Source: Smittia aterrima (lineage: Eukaryota > Arthropoda > Insecta > Diptera > Chironomidae). From it: 64,000 nt of DNA. A program made the position numbers and the translations under genes. The notes beneath the pieces were generated by a model that worked only from the letters and a program-made list of their open reading frames with translations, ran no database searches and was not told the DNA's origin. Where the stretch lies: assembly GCA_033063855.1 (NCBI GenBank), contig CP093830.1:11656854-11720853 (forward strand). The letters run 5' to 3'. The first letter of the stretch is position 1. Every line of letters starts with the position of its first letter. Positions 1 to 12,408 of the stretch are shown one piece after another.

Positions 1-3000
1 TGAAGTTTACGCTAGTACATTGTTTCTGTAATTAGCTTGATGCTAATAGCTTTGAATAATATGAACGAATTGTCAATGTCGATGACTCAGCTTAGCTTCA
101 ATGTTATAAGAGTCTTCCCCTAAAATCAGAAGATATTTTCTTCATTCTAATCATTTCGACTGACGGGATAATTGAATTGATTTCCGTTAGTTTTCGGAAA
201 GAGGCAACCATTCGGACGAAGTATGCATAAAAATTTACTGTTGCTCATAAAAGCGAAGCCTCAATAAATCACAATTCTCATCATCACTGGAGCAGATGAT
301 GATAGATTCGCGATCATAAAATTGGTTTTTTTTTATTAAATTTATGAAGCTTCGTGGGCAAAGGGTCGACAAGGACTTTAACCTTTAACGAGGAAAAAAA
401 AAAGAAGGAGAGCGAGATTGAAATGTCAGCTGCTTTGATACTTGAAATGATCCCCAATCAGTTTAATCTCGTTCTGCAATTAGAAATTATCTACCGCAGA
501 GGCATTGGCACTTTAATGAGCTCCTCAAAACTAATGCCAAACATTATTGAATTTTATGAAATTAATCACTTTAAGGACGAGAAGACGAGGCGACGGCTAG
601 CAGGGGATAAAAGGGGAAATTGATTTATGTCGAGACATCGACCATATTTTTGCGGCAATGGAATATTCTCGGAACATCAGTTATAAATGAGAAGTAATTA
701 ATCATCTTTCGAAGAAAGTTTCTCGCTCATATCTGAACGGAAAGAAAGTTTCGCTTAAAACTTTTCCCCGCTTCATCCTTCGAATATTTAATTGCCAATC
801 GTCCCCATAGGGACCGCTGCGCTCAGATTATGCCTCAATTTGGAAACTTATCCGCTTTGGGAAATCATTTTGGGCTGAATCTGCGCACGGAAGAAGTTGA
901 ATTGATTGGAAAGTCTTTTCAATTAAAGAACATCGCTGAGGCCGCCCCTCGACAAAAGAAGAAAGAAATTGATTACAAAGAGTGAACTTAATGGATTTTT
1001 TTCTTCCGTTCGTCCCATAATCATCATTTGCAGTTGAATGGTCATCGGAAGATAACAATAGTCATTAAAGTTGATTTAAAAACAGAATTCGCTGAAAAAC
1101 TCTTGAAATATTTCCCCCGGCCAATACAAAATATCACGGATAGTCTCGACGCATGTTTCCGGTTCACCAGAAACCATTTTTTCCTCGTACAATTTCAAAA
1201 TAATGATCAATTTGCGGTTGAGTTAACAAACATTTTCTCTTGTCCCGATATCCATGAAAATAGCAAATCCAATGTAATTGGCCATGAGCCCGGAAGAGTC
1301 TCGTTTACGATATTCGCTTGAGCTTGCACTATAAAAAGAAAAATTGATCGTAAGCCGCGACCATTGACGTTTTACATTATTCAGTGCATTGCGGCATTAG
1401 TTAGCCAAGAGCTTCAGCGGTTTAAATGGTCGTGATTACTCGTTCGTTAAAGAATCAAAAATTTCCTATAACAATTTTTTAGTTCAACCATAAACTCAAT
1501 CAGGTTATGTAACTCTTTGTACAGTGGGGATTTGTCTAACTAACTCGAACAAATTTTAAAAGTTCAAATTCAATTATGCGAGTTTGACTCGATCAATTTG
1601 ATTTAGTCTGTCAAACCTGGACGAACTAGTTTTTACTGAACAAATAAAAAAGAAAACTCAATTGACTTGAATCAGAAAGTTTGCTTTTTGTGATTTTGTG
1701 GCTTCAATAAATTGATGAAATATTACAGCGAGTAGATGCATTAAACCTACACTCTGATTCGCCTCTGATTTGGACTTGAAAGCTTTCACTCATAAAAAGA
1801 AGAAAAAGTTCAATTTTCCGACAAATATCGAGTGGAATTCTTTTCATCGCCCGCCGATCGGAATGAAAGGAAATCTCTACGAAAATTCTTCATTCAAACC
1901 TTCCCAAGAAGAAAATGTGAAAATCGATTTTGATATTTCTTATTTCTGCCAACGTCGGATATGAAAATTGAATTGTTTTCACAGCAACGTCTTACATTTC
2001 GTTACGCGACGCGAAATATGAGAGAAGATGAAGCGATGTATTCAAATGAAATGTTTCTGTTGACGCGTTTTGTTTTATTTCATTTTATTTTTTTTTGGGA
2101 AATGTGTCGTGTGTCTCACGACTGAGAGATTCGTCTGGCATTGTAATGGCGAGAATGTTTTTCTCAAACGTTATACTTCAAGAGATTTTCAGAGACACAT
2201 GAAACGTTAACGTCGGATGAGGGTGGAAGAGAAAATCAATATTAAGATCTCATTTCTAGGCAAGTTATTTCATCGTCAAGACTGCCAAGAAAGGAATGCA
2301 CGATAAAGAAATCTCATAATTTTCTTGAGCGAATACAACGAGTCAAGGGAAAGGAAAATTTCCATGGAAACACTTTCGAGAATAAATATGAAGTTACGCA
2401 GAGAACTTGAACCTGCAACTCAAGACGTTGAATCTAAATTTAATTCAATTTCTTACTAAAGTGAGTGGAATAAGATTAGTTAGATAAGTGCTTGACAGAA
2501 ATGCATCATTGACTGTCTCTGAAGTTTAAAAATGTATGATTTACTTGCGAAAAGAAATATTGTCGCGATCTCTTTTAATAAATTCATTCGAATTAGCGTC
2601 AAAATCAAAGAACGTGCTTTCGACGTGAGCAAACGAAAGGGAAAAAAATGCGAGAAATAAATTTCAAACAACTTTTTCCCCCATCTCCTCTGAAAGTCTC
2701 ACCGGCATGCTTGAGATGCTCGTTGTAATTCCCACAGTTACTTGTATGATTCAGCAATGTCTTTTATCTATCTTAAAGCTTGCAGCAGCTCACACAAATT
2801 TTTCCGCCCTAAGCTACGTCGTTGGTGTTATATATCATGCTCTCGAATATTTGAATTTCTCTTTTTTACCAGCCTCGTCGACATTACCTCATGTGGCAGC
2901 AGCCTCGAGGAGGAAAAGGTCCTACAATAATTCTCTGTCTTTTTTTTCGGTGCTCATCTTTCTATCCGCTGTTGTTTTGATAACGAAACGTGATTTGAAT

Positions 3001-5100
3001 GAGAAAAAGACGATGTACATTCATCTGCTGCCTTTTTTTTGGCTCGTTCGTTTTAGTCTCGCTTGTGCAATATTACACGGTGAGATTTTTGGCTTGGAGA
3101 TAAAGGAAACATTATATTTAATTTTCGCGAGCGTTTTCCTTGTCTGTTTTCTCGCTGTCGCTTTTCTTTCTACTTCATGTCCTGAGCTTGAATCGCGCGG
3201 TGTGTTCTCTCGAACGTGAATTTACATAAATGAAAATCGCTCAGGAATTCCGTGGTTGCGACTCTTTTGTTTGGCTTTGCGCTTAATTTTATTTGAATTC
3301 CTTTCCCTCCTTTGACGATGACGACGTCGAGGACTCTCCAAGCAGGGTTGGCGCAAGTGTTATTCCTCTTCTTACTAAAAGTATAGTTCTCTAAGCGCTC
3401 GAAGCCACAAAGGAACATATCAAACCACAATCAGCTCAGCCTCCATCTTTCATTCCTCCTTTCTAATCCTTAATCCTCAAGAGTACCGCCGCCAACTGTG
3501 CCACTGAAACTTCAGGCGAGAAGAATAAAAGGACACAAAGAAAATGAAAATGTGATTTTTTTTATGGTTGTAAAAGCTTTAAACTTTCAACACTTCTGGG
3601 ATGTGGAAACAGCTTTAATTCAAGTGCTTATCTTCACTCTAAGTTTACATAAATTTTTCATATCTATGCAATGATATTTGGAATGCTCTTGAGATATTTA
3701 GTAAAGCATGTTCATATACATTTTCAATAAATAACGAATTTTATAGTTGAACTTATCCCAAGTGTAAACTTGAAGCTTTTGAGGGGAAACTTTTCTAATT
3801 CCAAAGTTTTATTCGAAGAAATCATGACGTTTTATTAAAATGAATGCTCAAAATTTATCTGCCAGCGTGTAGCTAGGAGTTTAATGAGTTTGAGTTCTGC
3901 AAGTTTTCTCCTTAGATTTCAGAAGATATTGAATCATATACATTAGAAATAGCTGAGCTAAGCTGTTCACCATTTGTTCATAAACTTGCAAGCGGATTCG
4001 AGAAAGTTCTCAGCATAAAACTTCAGAATTTACACAGCAAACTCGCCTTGAAGGAGCAGCAAGCTCTAAACCGCCAATCACAGATGATACGAAAGCTCAA
4101 AATTAAATTTTCAACTGAGCGTACAAATATTTGTTTTAATTTAATGCAATTCCCCAAGGAAAGGGTGAGAGAGAAAGAGGAGCGAATAAAAAATTGTATT
4201 TTTAATTGCGTAATTGCACCTGTCGTTTAGCATGAGCGAATTCAAAATTTCATTTTATTGTATGTGCCATTTCAATTTAATTTATGTCGTGTTATTAATT
4301 ACTCCAAGCTCGCAAAAGCGGAAATTGTTTAAGCTTGAAGTTTCACAGTTAAAAGCATTAATTGATGGCTTTTCTAGAGCTCGGTTTGTTTCTAAATTTT
4401 TGTTTTGCTTTTTTGAGTTCATAAACAAACTTTCTATCTAATTAAAATTTATTATTTGATACTCTGTCAATACATCAACTAAGCTTTCAAAGCTCCAAAG
4501 CTAATTACACAGCAGCTTGATGTAGCTGACAGCTAATATCTATTAATAAGTTGAACTTTTCAATTAGTTCTAGATTAATATTTCTATCAAAGGTCTAATC
4601 GTATACAATGTTTCTGTTTGCTTGAATCAATCAGAGATAATTGATTGAACTAATACTTCTTCAATCTATTTGTTACCTTCTGTTTTACATATTTCTATCT
4701 CAGTACAAAGTTTTGCTATCCGATCTTGTTTGCATCGTTTCATAGCTAGCGAGAATTACTAAACTGATTACACAAGGCTTTGAATAACAGAAACTATCAA
4801 TGAAATTAGATTTCCATGGACTAATCCCTTGACTGCTTTGCATCTCATGCAATAATGGTGATTTTATTGTTTCTAGGAAACGAGTGCACACGTTTCGAAA
4901 ACAGATTATGAGGAGGGTGAGTCGGAAAATTGCTGGTTACTGAATGTTTATGAACCTTTCCCAAATGGAAAGGTGGAAAATGTTTCCAAATAGAAAGCAC
5001 CACTCGACCTGAAAACAGATTAAAATGAGAAGATGGTAAAAACAAAATTTTACTCGGAAATTGAAACTGTCGGAAAAATTAAATTGCAAAGAGGTTTAGG
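1..5100. other. gene-free stretch left of the lipase
   Basis: About 5.1 kb of AT-rich DNA with no coding exon I can support. Open frames here are short and carry no recognisable domain. The longest, 170 codons at 2707-3219 on the plus strand, is hydrophobic and T-rich but shows no family motif or convincing splice context. The stretch may be intergenic, or an intron of a gene entering from the left; the sequence does not decide between these. Confidence 0.6.
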
Positions 5101-6383
5101 TCAGTGAAAAGGAACTGAAACGTACGTTTGGTCAACGTGCTCGCCCATAAAAACCACGGTGGATCCATTTAGACAATTAGGGAAAAGTGGTAATTGAATC
5201 AACGATAAATCGCATTGATGAGCTGGAAATGAATGTGGGACTAGAATAGATTCAGAAAAGAAAACTGGAGCTCGAAAGTGACTGCACGACGTCAATGTTA
5301 GCACGTCCATGACCTCACAGCCTAAATTTGAAAAGTTTTTAATCAAAAGTTTCAATGAAATCATCGTCCTAATGTTACCAGGTTGCGGAGCTCTGCCTCG
5401 ATTAGGATAGAAGTCAACTGTGCCCCTAAAACAAATTAAATATTTAAATCCTTTAATAGGAAAGTTGGGCATTCGAGTAATGAAACGAATGTTTCGTTTA
5501 AGGCAAAATCGTATTGAAAAACAAACTCTGCAAAGCTTAAAACTCTGACAACGACGTTGTCGTACCTGATTTCAAATTCACCAGCTAACCCGGCAGACGT
5601 GTGAATCGAATCAACAAATTGAAAATCGTTTTTACTGAGAGCATCGGTAGATAAAAGAGTGAATAGTGGTCCAGCTGGGTCAAGTGCTGTCATTCTGTAA
5701 ATCAGTTGAAGAGATAGAAGAGAGTTTCTAATTAAAGTTTAGTTTCTAAATTGATCAAATTATAATTAAATACTTGATCGATTTTACCTTCCAATGCTGG
5801 CATTAAAGCATCGACCGATATGAGTTCCCACGTGCGCTCCTAAGCTGTGTCCGACAACGTGAATTCCTTTGGGTGAAGTTTTTGCGTGTTCAACAAAAAC
5901 CTTCAGCAGCTTACAAATCCGTTTGCCGACGGGCGCAATCAACCCTCGAGCGGTAGAGTAACGCATGTTCGCTATGTCTCTCCAATCAGCCATTAGCACA
6001 TGACTCGAGTTGAGCTTCAAATAAGAATTTCTCACCGTCTCCAAAGCGACGTGCTCAGAATCAGCATTCCATCCGTGAATCAAAACTTTGACATCCCTTT
6101 TCGGATCAATAAATTTGATGCCGGAGGCATTGCTCCACTCGTTCGATCGAATCTCGACTGGATCATCAATTTGGTCGATGCTGAAAAATATCGGACAATA
6201 AAGAAATAATCGTTAGCTTTTAAAGGCCTTCGCTTTAATTGCTTTCGCTCTCCTCCACATTAATTACATGCGACGATAATATAGCAATTTAATTGTCGAC
6301 AATTCACGATCGTAATTTTCCAGATTTTCGCCATAAGCAACGAGCTCGAAAACAAAAATTGTGAAAACTGTGAAAATTTTCAT
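5101..6383 (-). CDS. secreted pancreatic-lipase-family lipase (5 exons, 301 aa)
   Basis: Exons are 6383-6268, 6180-5788, 5694-5566, 5425-5379 and 5321-5101; all introns are GT-AG and the 906 coding bases close in frame. The start at 6383 gives a hydrophobic signal peptide (MKIFTVFTIFVFELVAYG); an upstream in-frame ATG at 6488 would bury it behind a basic stretch. The alpha/beta-hydrolase signatures are in order: oxyanion strand VLIHGW at about 71-76, nucleophile elbow GHSLGAH with Ser151, ALDPAGP with Asp175, FYPN and QPGC near 218-230, and CSHFRA with His243. The triad Ser-Asp-His is therefore complete and the enzyme should be active, hydrolysing triglyceride or phospholipid esters outside the cell. 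The protein is short for the family, having little sequence before the first strand and ending soon after the VVFMGEH motif typical of insect lipases. It is divergently placed from the FBF1-like gene. The family is secure; substrate preference is not. Confidence 0.9.
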
Positions 6384-8761
6384 TCTGTTTAACGATTTTT
6401 TGATATTTTCTCTTTCTCTCGAAAAGCTTTTCCTCCGCTTGATACTTTTACGTTTCCCCGGGAAACCGACTGGCGATGTTATCTTCACTCAACTAATAGA
6501 ATTTTATTAAAATTGCAAAATGCATTTCAGCGGCGAAGTAAATTGAAGTGGAGAGTTTTCGTTTCGGCAATTTTATAAATTAAATAAATTGCTCGAGTGA
6601 TTTAAGCGCAATTTGTTTTTGCATGCAACACGCACTTTAATTCATGAACTTCAACCGAAGCTGACAGTGCATTTTATGAAGAGTAATTAAACATAAGAAA
6701 CTGCTGATTTCTGTTGATATCGCAAGTTAAGCTCTGAAGAGTGATTGCACTGTTCAAATCACGATGATGACATTAAACTTCAAAGTCTCTCCAAATGGAT
6801 AATTGAAACCAAATACGAGAAAATAAAATAAAACATTTATCTTGGACATGATTCAATCACATTGTCTGGTGAAGAGAGATTTGCAATAAAATTTGATGAA
6901 AAAAGTTGAAGACGAAGGGAGAAAAATTTTGCTGAGTCGAATGGATTTTCATCTCAAGTGGGAGATACGAAAACACTCATGCTCGATTTACAACTCAATG
7001 CAAGACTACTCGAATCAATATGCAACGATAAACTTCTCTCTCTTTTTCCATCGAAATCTCATGCACAAACATTTTTTTTGTGCTTAAGGCCCACTCGATA
7101 CTTGTGGATTTTCTAAAGATGAAAACTTCGAATCGGGTTTCTCCTTTGACGAAGCATCAACAGAACGAGAAGAAGAAGAAAAATCCAATATTCATAAATT
7201 CAAAAGTTCAATTTGCATAAAAGAAAAATAAATTCCAATTCAAATTTCACCTTTCATAGCGTTCCGGTCAGATACGGGCAAAGCGATTCAGGAGATTTGA
7301 ACTTTTTACTATTTCCGAGCTGTGATTGAAGCGCTTTCCGTATTCGCTTTCTTTCCTTGCTCGTGATTACGCTTTCAACTCAAGTTTAAATTCGTTTTCC
7401 GAAAAGGGGAAAAGGAACTAAAAAGGGTAACGCTCGAGAGCTTTTTTCCGATTTTTATTTCTTTTAATTAAATAACATGTCAGTGCTCGCCGGAAGGAAA
7501 GAAAGAGTGAAAGAGAGAGAGAGGTCGGATATTCGTTCAAAAACTGAATAAGCAAATTATAATTTCAATTGAATTTAAATGTTTATGAACTAGGTCAATG
7601 CGTTGGGTCAGCTTCGAACTGGAAACCGCGCTCGAGATAAATTAATTCAACGAATTTCAATTAGAAACGAAAATTAGTTTGTTAGTTCGAAGGCATTTAT
7701 TAGATCCAATTGAACTATTCACCTGATTGGTAAACTTTGTTTACTTGTTTGAAGGAGGAACATTAAAATATTCAATAATTTATTATTATTTTGTAAACAA
7801 AATGAAATATTTTATCCATTGTCCACTTAACAATAAAACCAAAAATGATTTCAGCAAACTTCAAAGTTTCACAATGAAACAAATCCAAACTTATCGATAG
7901 CTCGTTTCCCCAGAATAACAACATTCATTCAATTAGTTAATGGGAAACTCAGCAGAATGTTGCATCATTACAATTGATATTATATTCGAGCGAAAGCCTA
8001 TTACGGGAAAGAATTTCGATTAAAAAAAATCATTTCATATTTTTAGAGGAACGCAAACACGTTCTCAATAATGCCACACAGTGAATCGCAATAAATGTGC
8101 AAATCATGTGAGTTTGATAAATGATGAGCAAAAGAAAAAATCTTTCTCGGAAAAAACTTTTTCTTCGCTCAGCAAACGCACCAGGATCGGATTCTTTCCC
8201 TTTCTCCTCATTCGTCGCTTGGTTTTATTGCCTTCGTTGCATCACGGATATCAAATCGGAAATTGAATCATGAACGAAGTTTATGTACAAATCTATCGCT
8301 GCGATAATAGAACATCGTCTACTCGAGCCATCGTAAAGTGTAAGTGGAGAAGATGCCAATTGAATTTACTCTCGTTGATTTATCGCAGCAAGTGCTTGAG
8401 GCTTCACGTTGATCGAATGATTGGAGAGTCTATCGCCTTAATTCAAGCACTCAGAGCTAAGCAATTAGCTTTGATTGCTGCTGGGTCGTCCATGGATTTG
8501 CTGAGGTTTCTGATATGACGAGTAAGTCGAATCCAAAATGGTTTTTAATTAGTGCAACGTTAATTGGTTTGAATTACAATGAAAAATAAATTGAATCCGT
8601 AAATCCGAAAAATTCTTTAATTAAGCGAAGTTGTCATGGTTACACAAATGGGATAAAAAAAATGCATCAACACCATGTTAATGGTTACGTGCTCAACCGG
8701 CCGTGATAATTGCGCAAATTATTTTGATTCGTTTCTGTGAAGTGACGACCTGTGTTGGTGT
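6384..8761. other. intergenic region between divergent lipase and FBF1-like genes
   Basis: About 2.4 kb separates the two divergent starts. It holds a purine-rich GA tract near 7497-7526 that could serve as a GAGA-type element, and otherwise AT-rich sequence. Small open frames at 8081-8266 and 8270-8518 show no motif and look incidental. The last 100 bases contain the X-box elements described separately. Confidence 0.5.
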
Positions 8762-8772
8762 GGTTGGCAACC
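8762..8772. promoter_or_regulatory. second near-palindromic GTTG/CAAC element
   Basis: GGTTGGCAACC is symmetrical about its centre base and lies five bases before the consensus X-box. It has X-box half-sites with too short a spacer for the standard consensus, so it may be a weak RFX half-site pair or chance. Confidence 0.3.
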
Positions 8773-8776
8773 GAAT

Positions 8777-8791
8777 GTTGTCCCGGGCAAC
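8777..8791 (+). promoter_or_regulatory. RFX X-box upstream of the FBF1-like gene
   Basis: GTTGTCCCGGGCAAC fits the X-box consensus RYYNYY-N(1-3)-RRNRAC exactly (GTTGTC, CCG, GGCAAC) and is an imperfect inverted repeat with one mismatched pair. It ends 66 bases before the ATG at 8858. RFX factors drive ciliary genes in ciliated sensory neurons, and the downstream product is related to the transition-fibre protein FBF1, so motif and gene identity support each other. Binding itself is inferred. Confidence 0.65.
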
Positions 8792-8857
8792 AGATTTAAA
8801 TAAACACAAAAATAGTTATCCATGTTTGATGGAAATTAAGTTCTCTCGAGTGAAATA

Positions 8858-11800
8858 ATGAATTTGGATCTTGATGATCCGCTTGGCGATTTATTAAGTG
8901 AAGGAAGTAATGATAGCTTCTTTGGAATCGAGCCCGTGAAGAAAACTGTGCCAAAACCAGAGAAAAAGGATGAAAAGCAGGCTGGCAAGAAAATGGAACA
9001 ACTGTTTGGAATATCCGAAGAGAAACCGGAACCAATTAGACCGAAGCAAAGTGAGTTTAAGTTGTTTTCCAACAGTGAACTAGCATCGCCTCAAAAAACT
9101 GTCCCAAAACGTCCCACAACAAGCGGTGAAGCTCAAAGACCGTCGAAGCCTTCCGTCGTTGATGACTTTAGGCATTTTGAAACAAAGTCAAATGACAGCT
9201 TGTCATCCGACCTCGGCTTTGATCCCAAGAAACCGCGCAAGAAAGGCAGCATTTTGGATGAATTGCTTGGCATCGGCGAAGGTTCCACGACGTCAAGCAA
9301 ATCGCAACTGCCATCAAAACCAACGGCACGTGAAGCCACGCAAGCAACAGCAATGAAAGCCAGCATCTCACGTCAAACCACGTCAGAAACGATTTCTGAG
9401 AACGTAAATGCTGAAAATCCGTCAGGCGGACGAAAACCGGGGCGTCGACAGTCAGCTGTTGTTTTCAGTGATCCCTTGGGATTATTTGGGCCAAGTGAAA
9501 AGGAGAAGGAACAGATAAAAAAGGCGCAGACTAAATCAGCTCGTAAGAGTATTGCTGGTACGGAATGGCTTTTTAATGACCCGTCTCATGAGAAAAGCTC
9601 GACTCCGCTCACCAAATTAAAATCATCCCCTGCCATTCAAATTACTCCTAATTCCGAAGAGAAGAATGACGACGAAGCAGTCTCGTCGAACGTCACGAGC
9701 TTGGAATCAAAGAACACATTAACACACCAACCACAGAAAAACCCTCCGCAACTTATTGAATCATTAGTGAGCGATACGACGAACACGTTGAACAACTTAA
9801 AGCAACAGGAGTTCCAGCTGATGGTCGCGACACAGATGAAAACGCAGGAGAACGTGCTGATTGAAATGAAGAACAAGCAACAAGAGCTCTTGAAACAGCA
9901 GGAACATCAGTTTAACGAGCTGTTGAAAAAGCAAATCGGTCGACAGAGTGAACTCGAGGAGGTAATCAAAAATCAACAAGAACGGATCAACAATCACATC
10001 CAAGCGCTTATGGCATCGCATGCTCAATCGCCATTCCTGGATAATTTGATGATAAGCAAACCCTTAACCGAAAGCCAAACTGTCATCGAAAGCAATCCAC
10101 TCGAGAAAGTGGAACTCGAAGCCGACGTTAAGCGTCTTGAAATGGAAAAACTGAGACTAGAGGACTTGTTATCAAACATTAGCGATAATCATGAGAAGGA
10201 AATCGTTATGATCGAAAAGAGCTACAAGAAGCGCTTACAGTTGATGGAGGAAAACCTTGAGTCAATGGAGAAACGATACAAGGGAGAGATAGCAGGCATC
10301 GAGAAGTTCTTTTCTGATAAAGTTAAATCTATCAGTGATGAGCGCGACAGTAATTTGGAGTCGCTAAAGCTCCATTATGAGGAAATGATGCAAAACATTA
10401 GAAAATCTAAATTTATGGAGTTTGCTATCAGGGAAGAGAGTTCCTCTTACGTTGATATCCTTAAGCGAGCATCGAGCAATTTAGAGAACGCCTCAGGAGA
10501 CGTTCACTCACTACACGAAGTTCTACAGGAAAAGCTGATTGTGCTGGAGCGCGATAAGGAAATTCAGTTAAGCTCGCGAGAGAAGAGACTCGAAGGTACG
10601 ATTTTATGTTTCCTTCTTGTAAATAGTTCAAGATATCGTTTAATGGAATTTAATGCTTCAAATGCATGTTCTACAGTTTCGATGTCGGAGACATAGAAAA
10701 AGGGAATTTAATTAAATTTTTTACTAATTATCAGAGCAACAAAAGTTACTGGAGCGAACACGAGAAATGTCGGATGCGGAACGGGAAAAACTTCTGGATC
10801 TGGTGCAAACTTTGGAGCTGAAACTAAACTCGATTGAACAAGTAAAACAAAAGAGCGAAAACTTTCCGAAAATTTTCCTTCTTCGACACAAATTTTTAAA
10901 GCAAAATCTTTTTTCCCTCTTTTCCTCTTGATTTCGCTAATGAAGAAATCCGACGAAGAACAATGGAGCTTGAAGCAAAAACTGATATCGTTTGAAGTTG
11001 AGCGGAAATCTTTTGAGAAAGAGAAAGAATTCCTAAGGAATCAGATTGCAGCTGAACAGCAGAAAATTCAAGTAATTTCGATGATGAAAAAGAAAAAGAA
11101 TTTGTCAACTACGAGCCGCGAATAAAAAAGTTTTATTTAATTTTCATTCTCTAGGAACTCAAGGAACTTCAGCTGAATGAGCACGCAAAATTACTTGGTG
11201 AACTTGAACGAGATCGCCTCAAGTTAAGAGAGGAGAGGGCACAACAAGAAGTTGCCAAGTCTTTACAGTCAAAGAGTGATGAGTCTGGTCTATCGCGTGC
11301 TGAGATAGACGTTGCAGTTAAATATGCTGATGTAATATATTTTCAAAAGAAATGTTTCACAGTCAAAGTTCACAGAAAAGAATTTTTTTATTGAGAAAAT
11401 TATTTCCCATCCATTGAGTTTTCAAGGAAACGGATTTTTAATTAAAATATTTCTTTCCCTTTTTTTTCATTTTGCAGGACGCTGCAAGAGAATCAGAAAA
11501 GCAACGACAGAAATTGATTGAGATGCAACGAATTTGCGAAGCGAAACGACACGAGCTGATGGACCAAGAAAACAATCTGAGAGCAAAACAATCCGAGTTG
11601 GAAAATTCAATTATCAGGACGAAGCAGAAAGAAGTATGCGATATCAGTAGGAATTGTTTTTCCCGATAAATTCGTCGAGCGAGAGAAACTTTGCCTTTTG
11701 CTCGTCGTTGTTCTCGACTCCCCTTAAACTGAAACATTCATGAATGACTGAAAATATGTTTTCCATTTTCTCTCTTCTCGCCCACAGAGACAAGCAGAGA

Positions 11801-12285
11801 ATGTCTTGAAGCAAACAAAGAAAACCGAACTTATGTTGATAGAGAAATATCAATCGTTGCAAAAGTACACGCTCGAGCTATCGGAACGTGAAACTAAAAT
11901 TGCCAAAGAGCGTCTAGATGTGAACCAAGACAAGTTGAGTTTGCAGTCGCAGCGAAAAAAACTTTCGGAAACACGATGCAGTTTGTGTAAGATTGGCGAC
12001 AAAGCGAACGAGCTGAAGGGAATCATGCAGAAGACGCCAACAGATTTCGATGACATCAACGGTGCCAACCACGAACAGTTGAACTTGGAGAGCGTTAGTG
12101 GAAACTTTGCAGCCCTTTATAGTCTTGAGCCGCAGTTTATGCCAAACATCGATTTGGAAAATGTGCCAAACTTAACTGACATGGACGACGATTTCCTCGA
12201 CTCGGATCTCCTTATGCTAAAGTTTGACGTTTTAAATTCAAACCGCGGAAACTTAAATTCGCAAAACCCTTACCGGGATTTCTAG
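8858..12285 (+). CDS. FBF1: FBF1-like coiled-coil protein of ciliary transition fibres (6 exons, 933 aa)
   Basis: Exons are 8858-10595, 10735-10841, 10946-11071, 11155-11331, 11478-11633 and 11788-12285, with GT-AG introns of roughly 80-155 bases; 2802 coding bases close in frame. The ATG is the first in the frame and follows an X-box. Residues 1-280 are charged and low in order, opening with an acidic patch (LDDPLGDLLSE) like that near the start of FBF1 proteins; a related DPLGLFGPSE motif recurs near residue 205. From about 290 to 870 the chain is almost continuous heptad coiled coil rich in E, K, Q and L. The C-terminus is acidic and hydrophobic (MDDDFLDSDLLML). In animals FBF1 sits at distal appendages/transition fibres of the basal body and gates entry of intraflagellar transport cargo. 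Assignment rests on architecture, the N-terminal motif and the promoter; another coiled-coil centriolar protein remains possible. Confidence 0.75.
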
Positions 12286-12402
12286 GATTTTCAAACGTGA
12301 CAAAATATTTCACACATTTTTCTCCACGTTTTTTTTTCTCGAGTGATGATGACACGCAATAACAATTTTGTCATGTACGTGTAACGCCAAGAGTTTCAAC
12401 GT

Positions 12403-12408
12403 AATAAA
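12403..12408 (+). terminator. polyadenylation signal of the FBF1-like gene
   Basis: AATAAA lies about 118 bases after the stop codon at 12285, in the expected position for 3' end formation of this transcript. Confidence 0.5.

Noticed and set aside
2707..3219. 170-codon plus-strand open frame, hydrophobic
   Set aside because: T-rich composition explains the hydrophobicity; no signal peptide followed by a domain, no motif, no convincing splice context or promoter.
6384..6488. Upstream in-frame ATG at 6488 for the lipase
   Set aside because: It would place about 35 basic residues before the hydrophobic signal peptide; the ATG at 6383 gives a normal secreted start.
8270..8518. 82-codon plus-strand frame before the FBF1-like gene
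   Set aside because: No motif, no donor joining it to the FBF1-like frame, and the X-box promoter lies downstream of it.
9133..9371. Minus-strand open frames inside the FBF1-like gene
   Set aside because: Shadows of a codon-biased plus-strand exon; no independent start context or motif.
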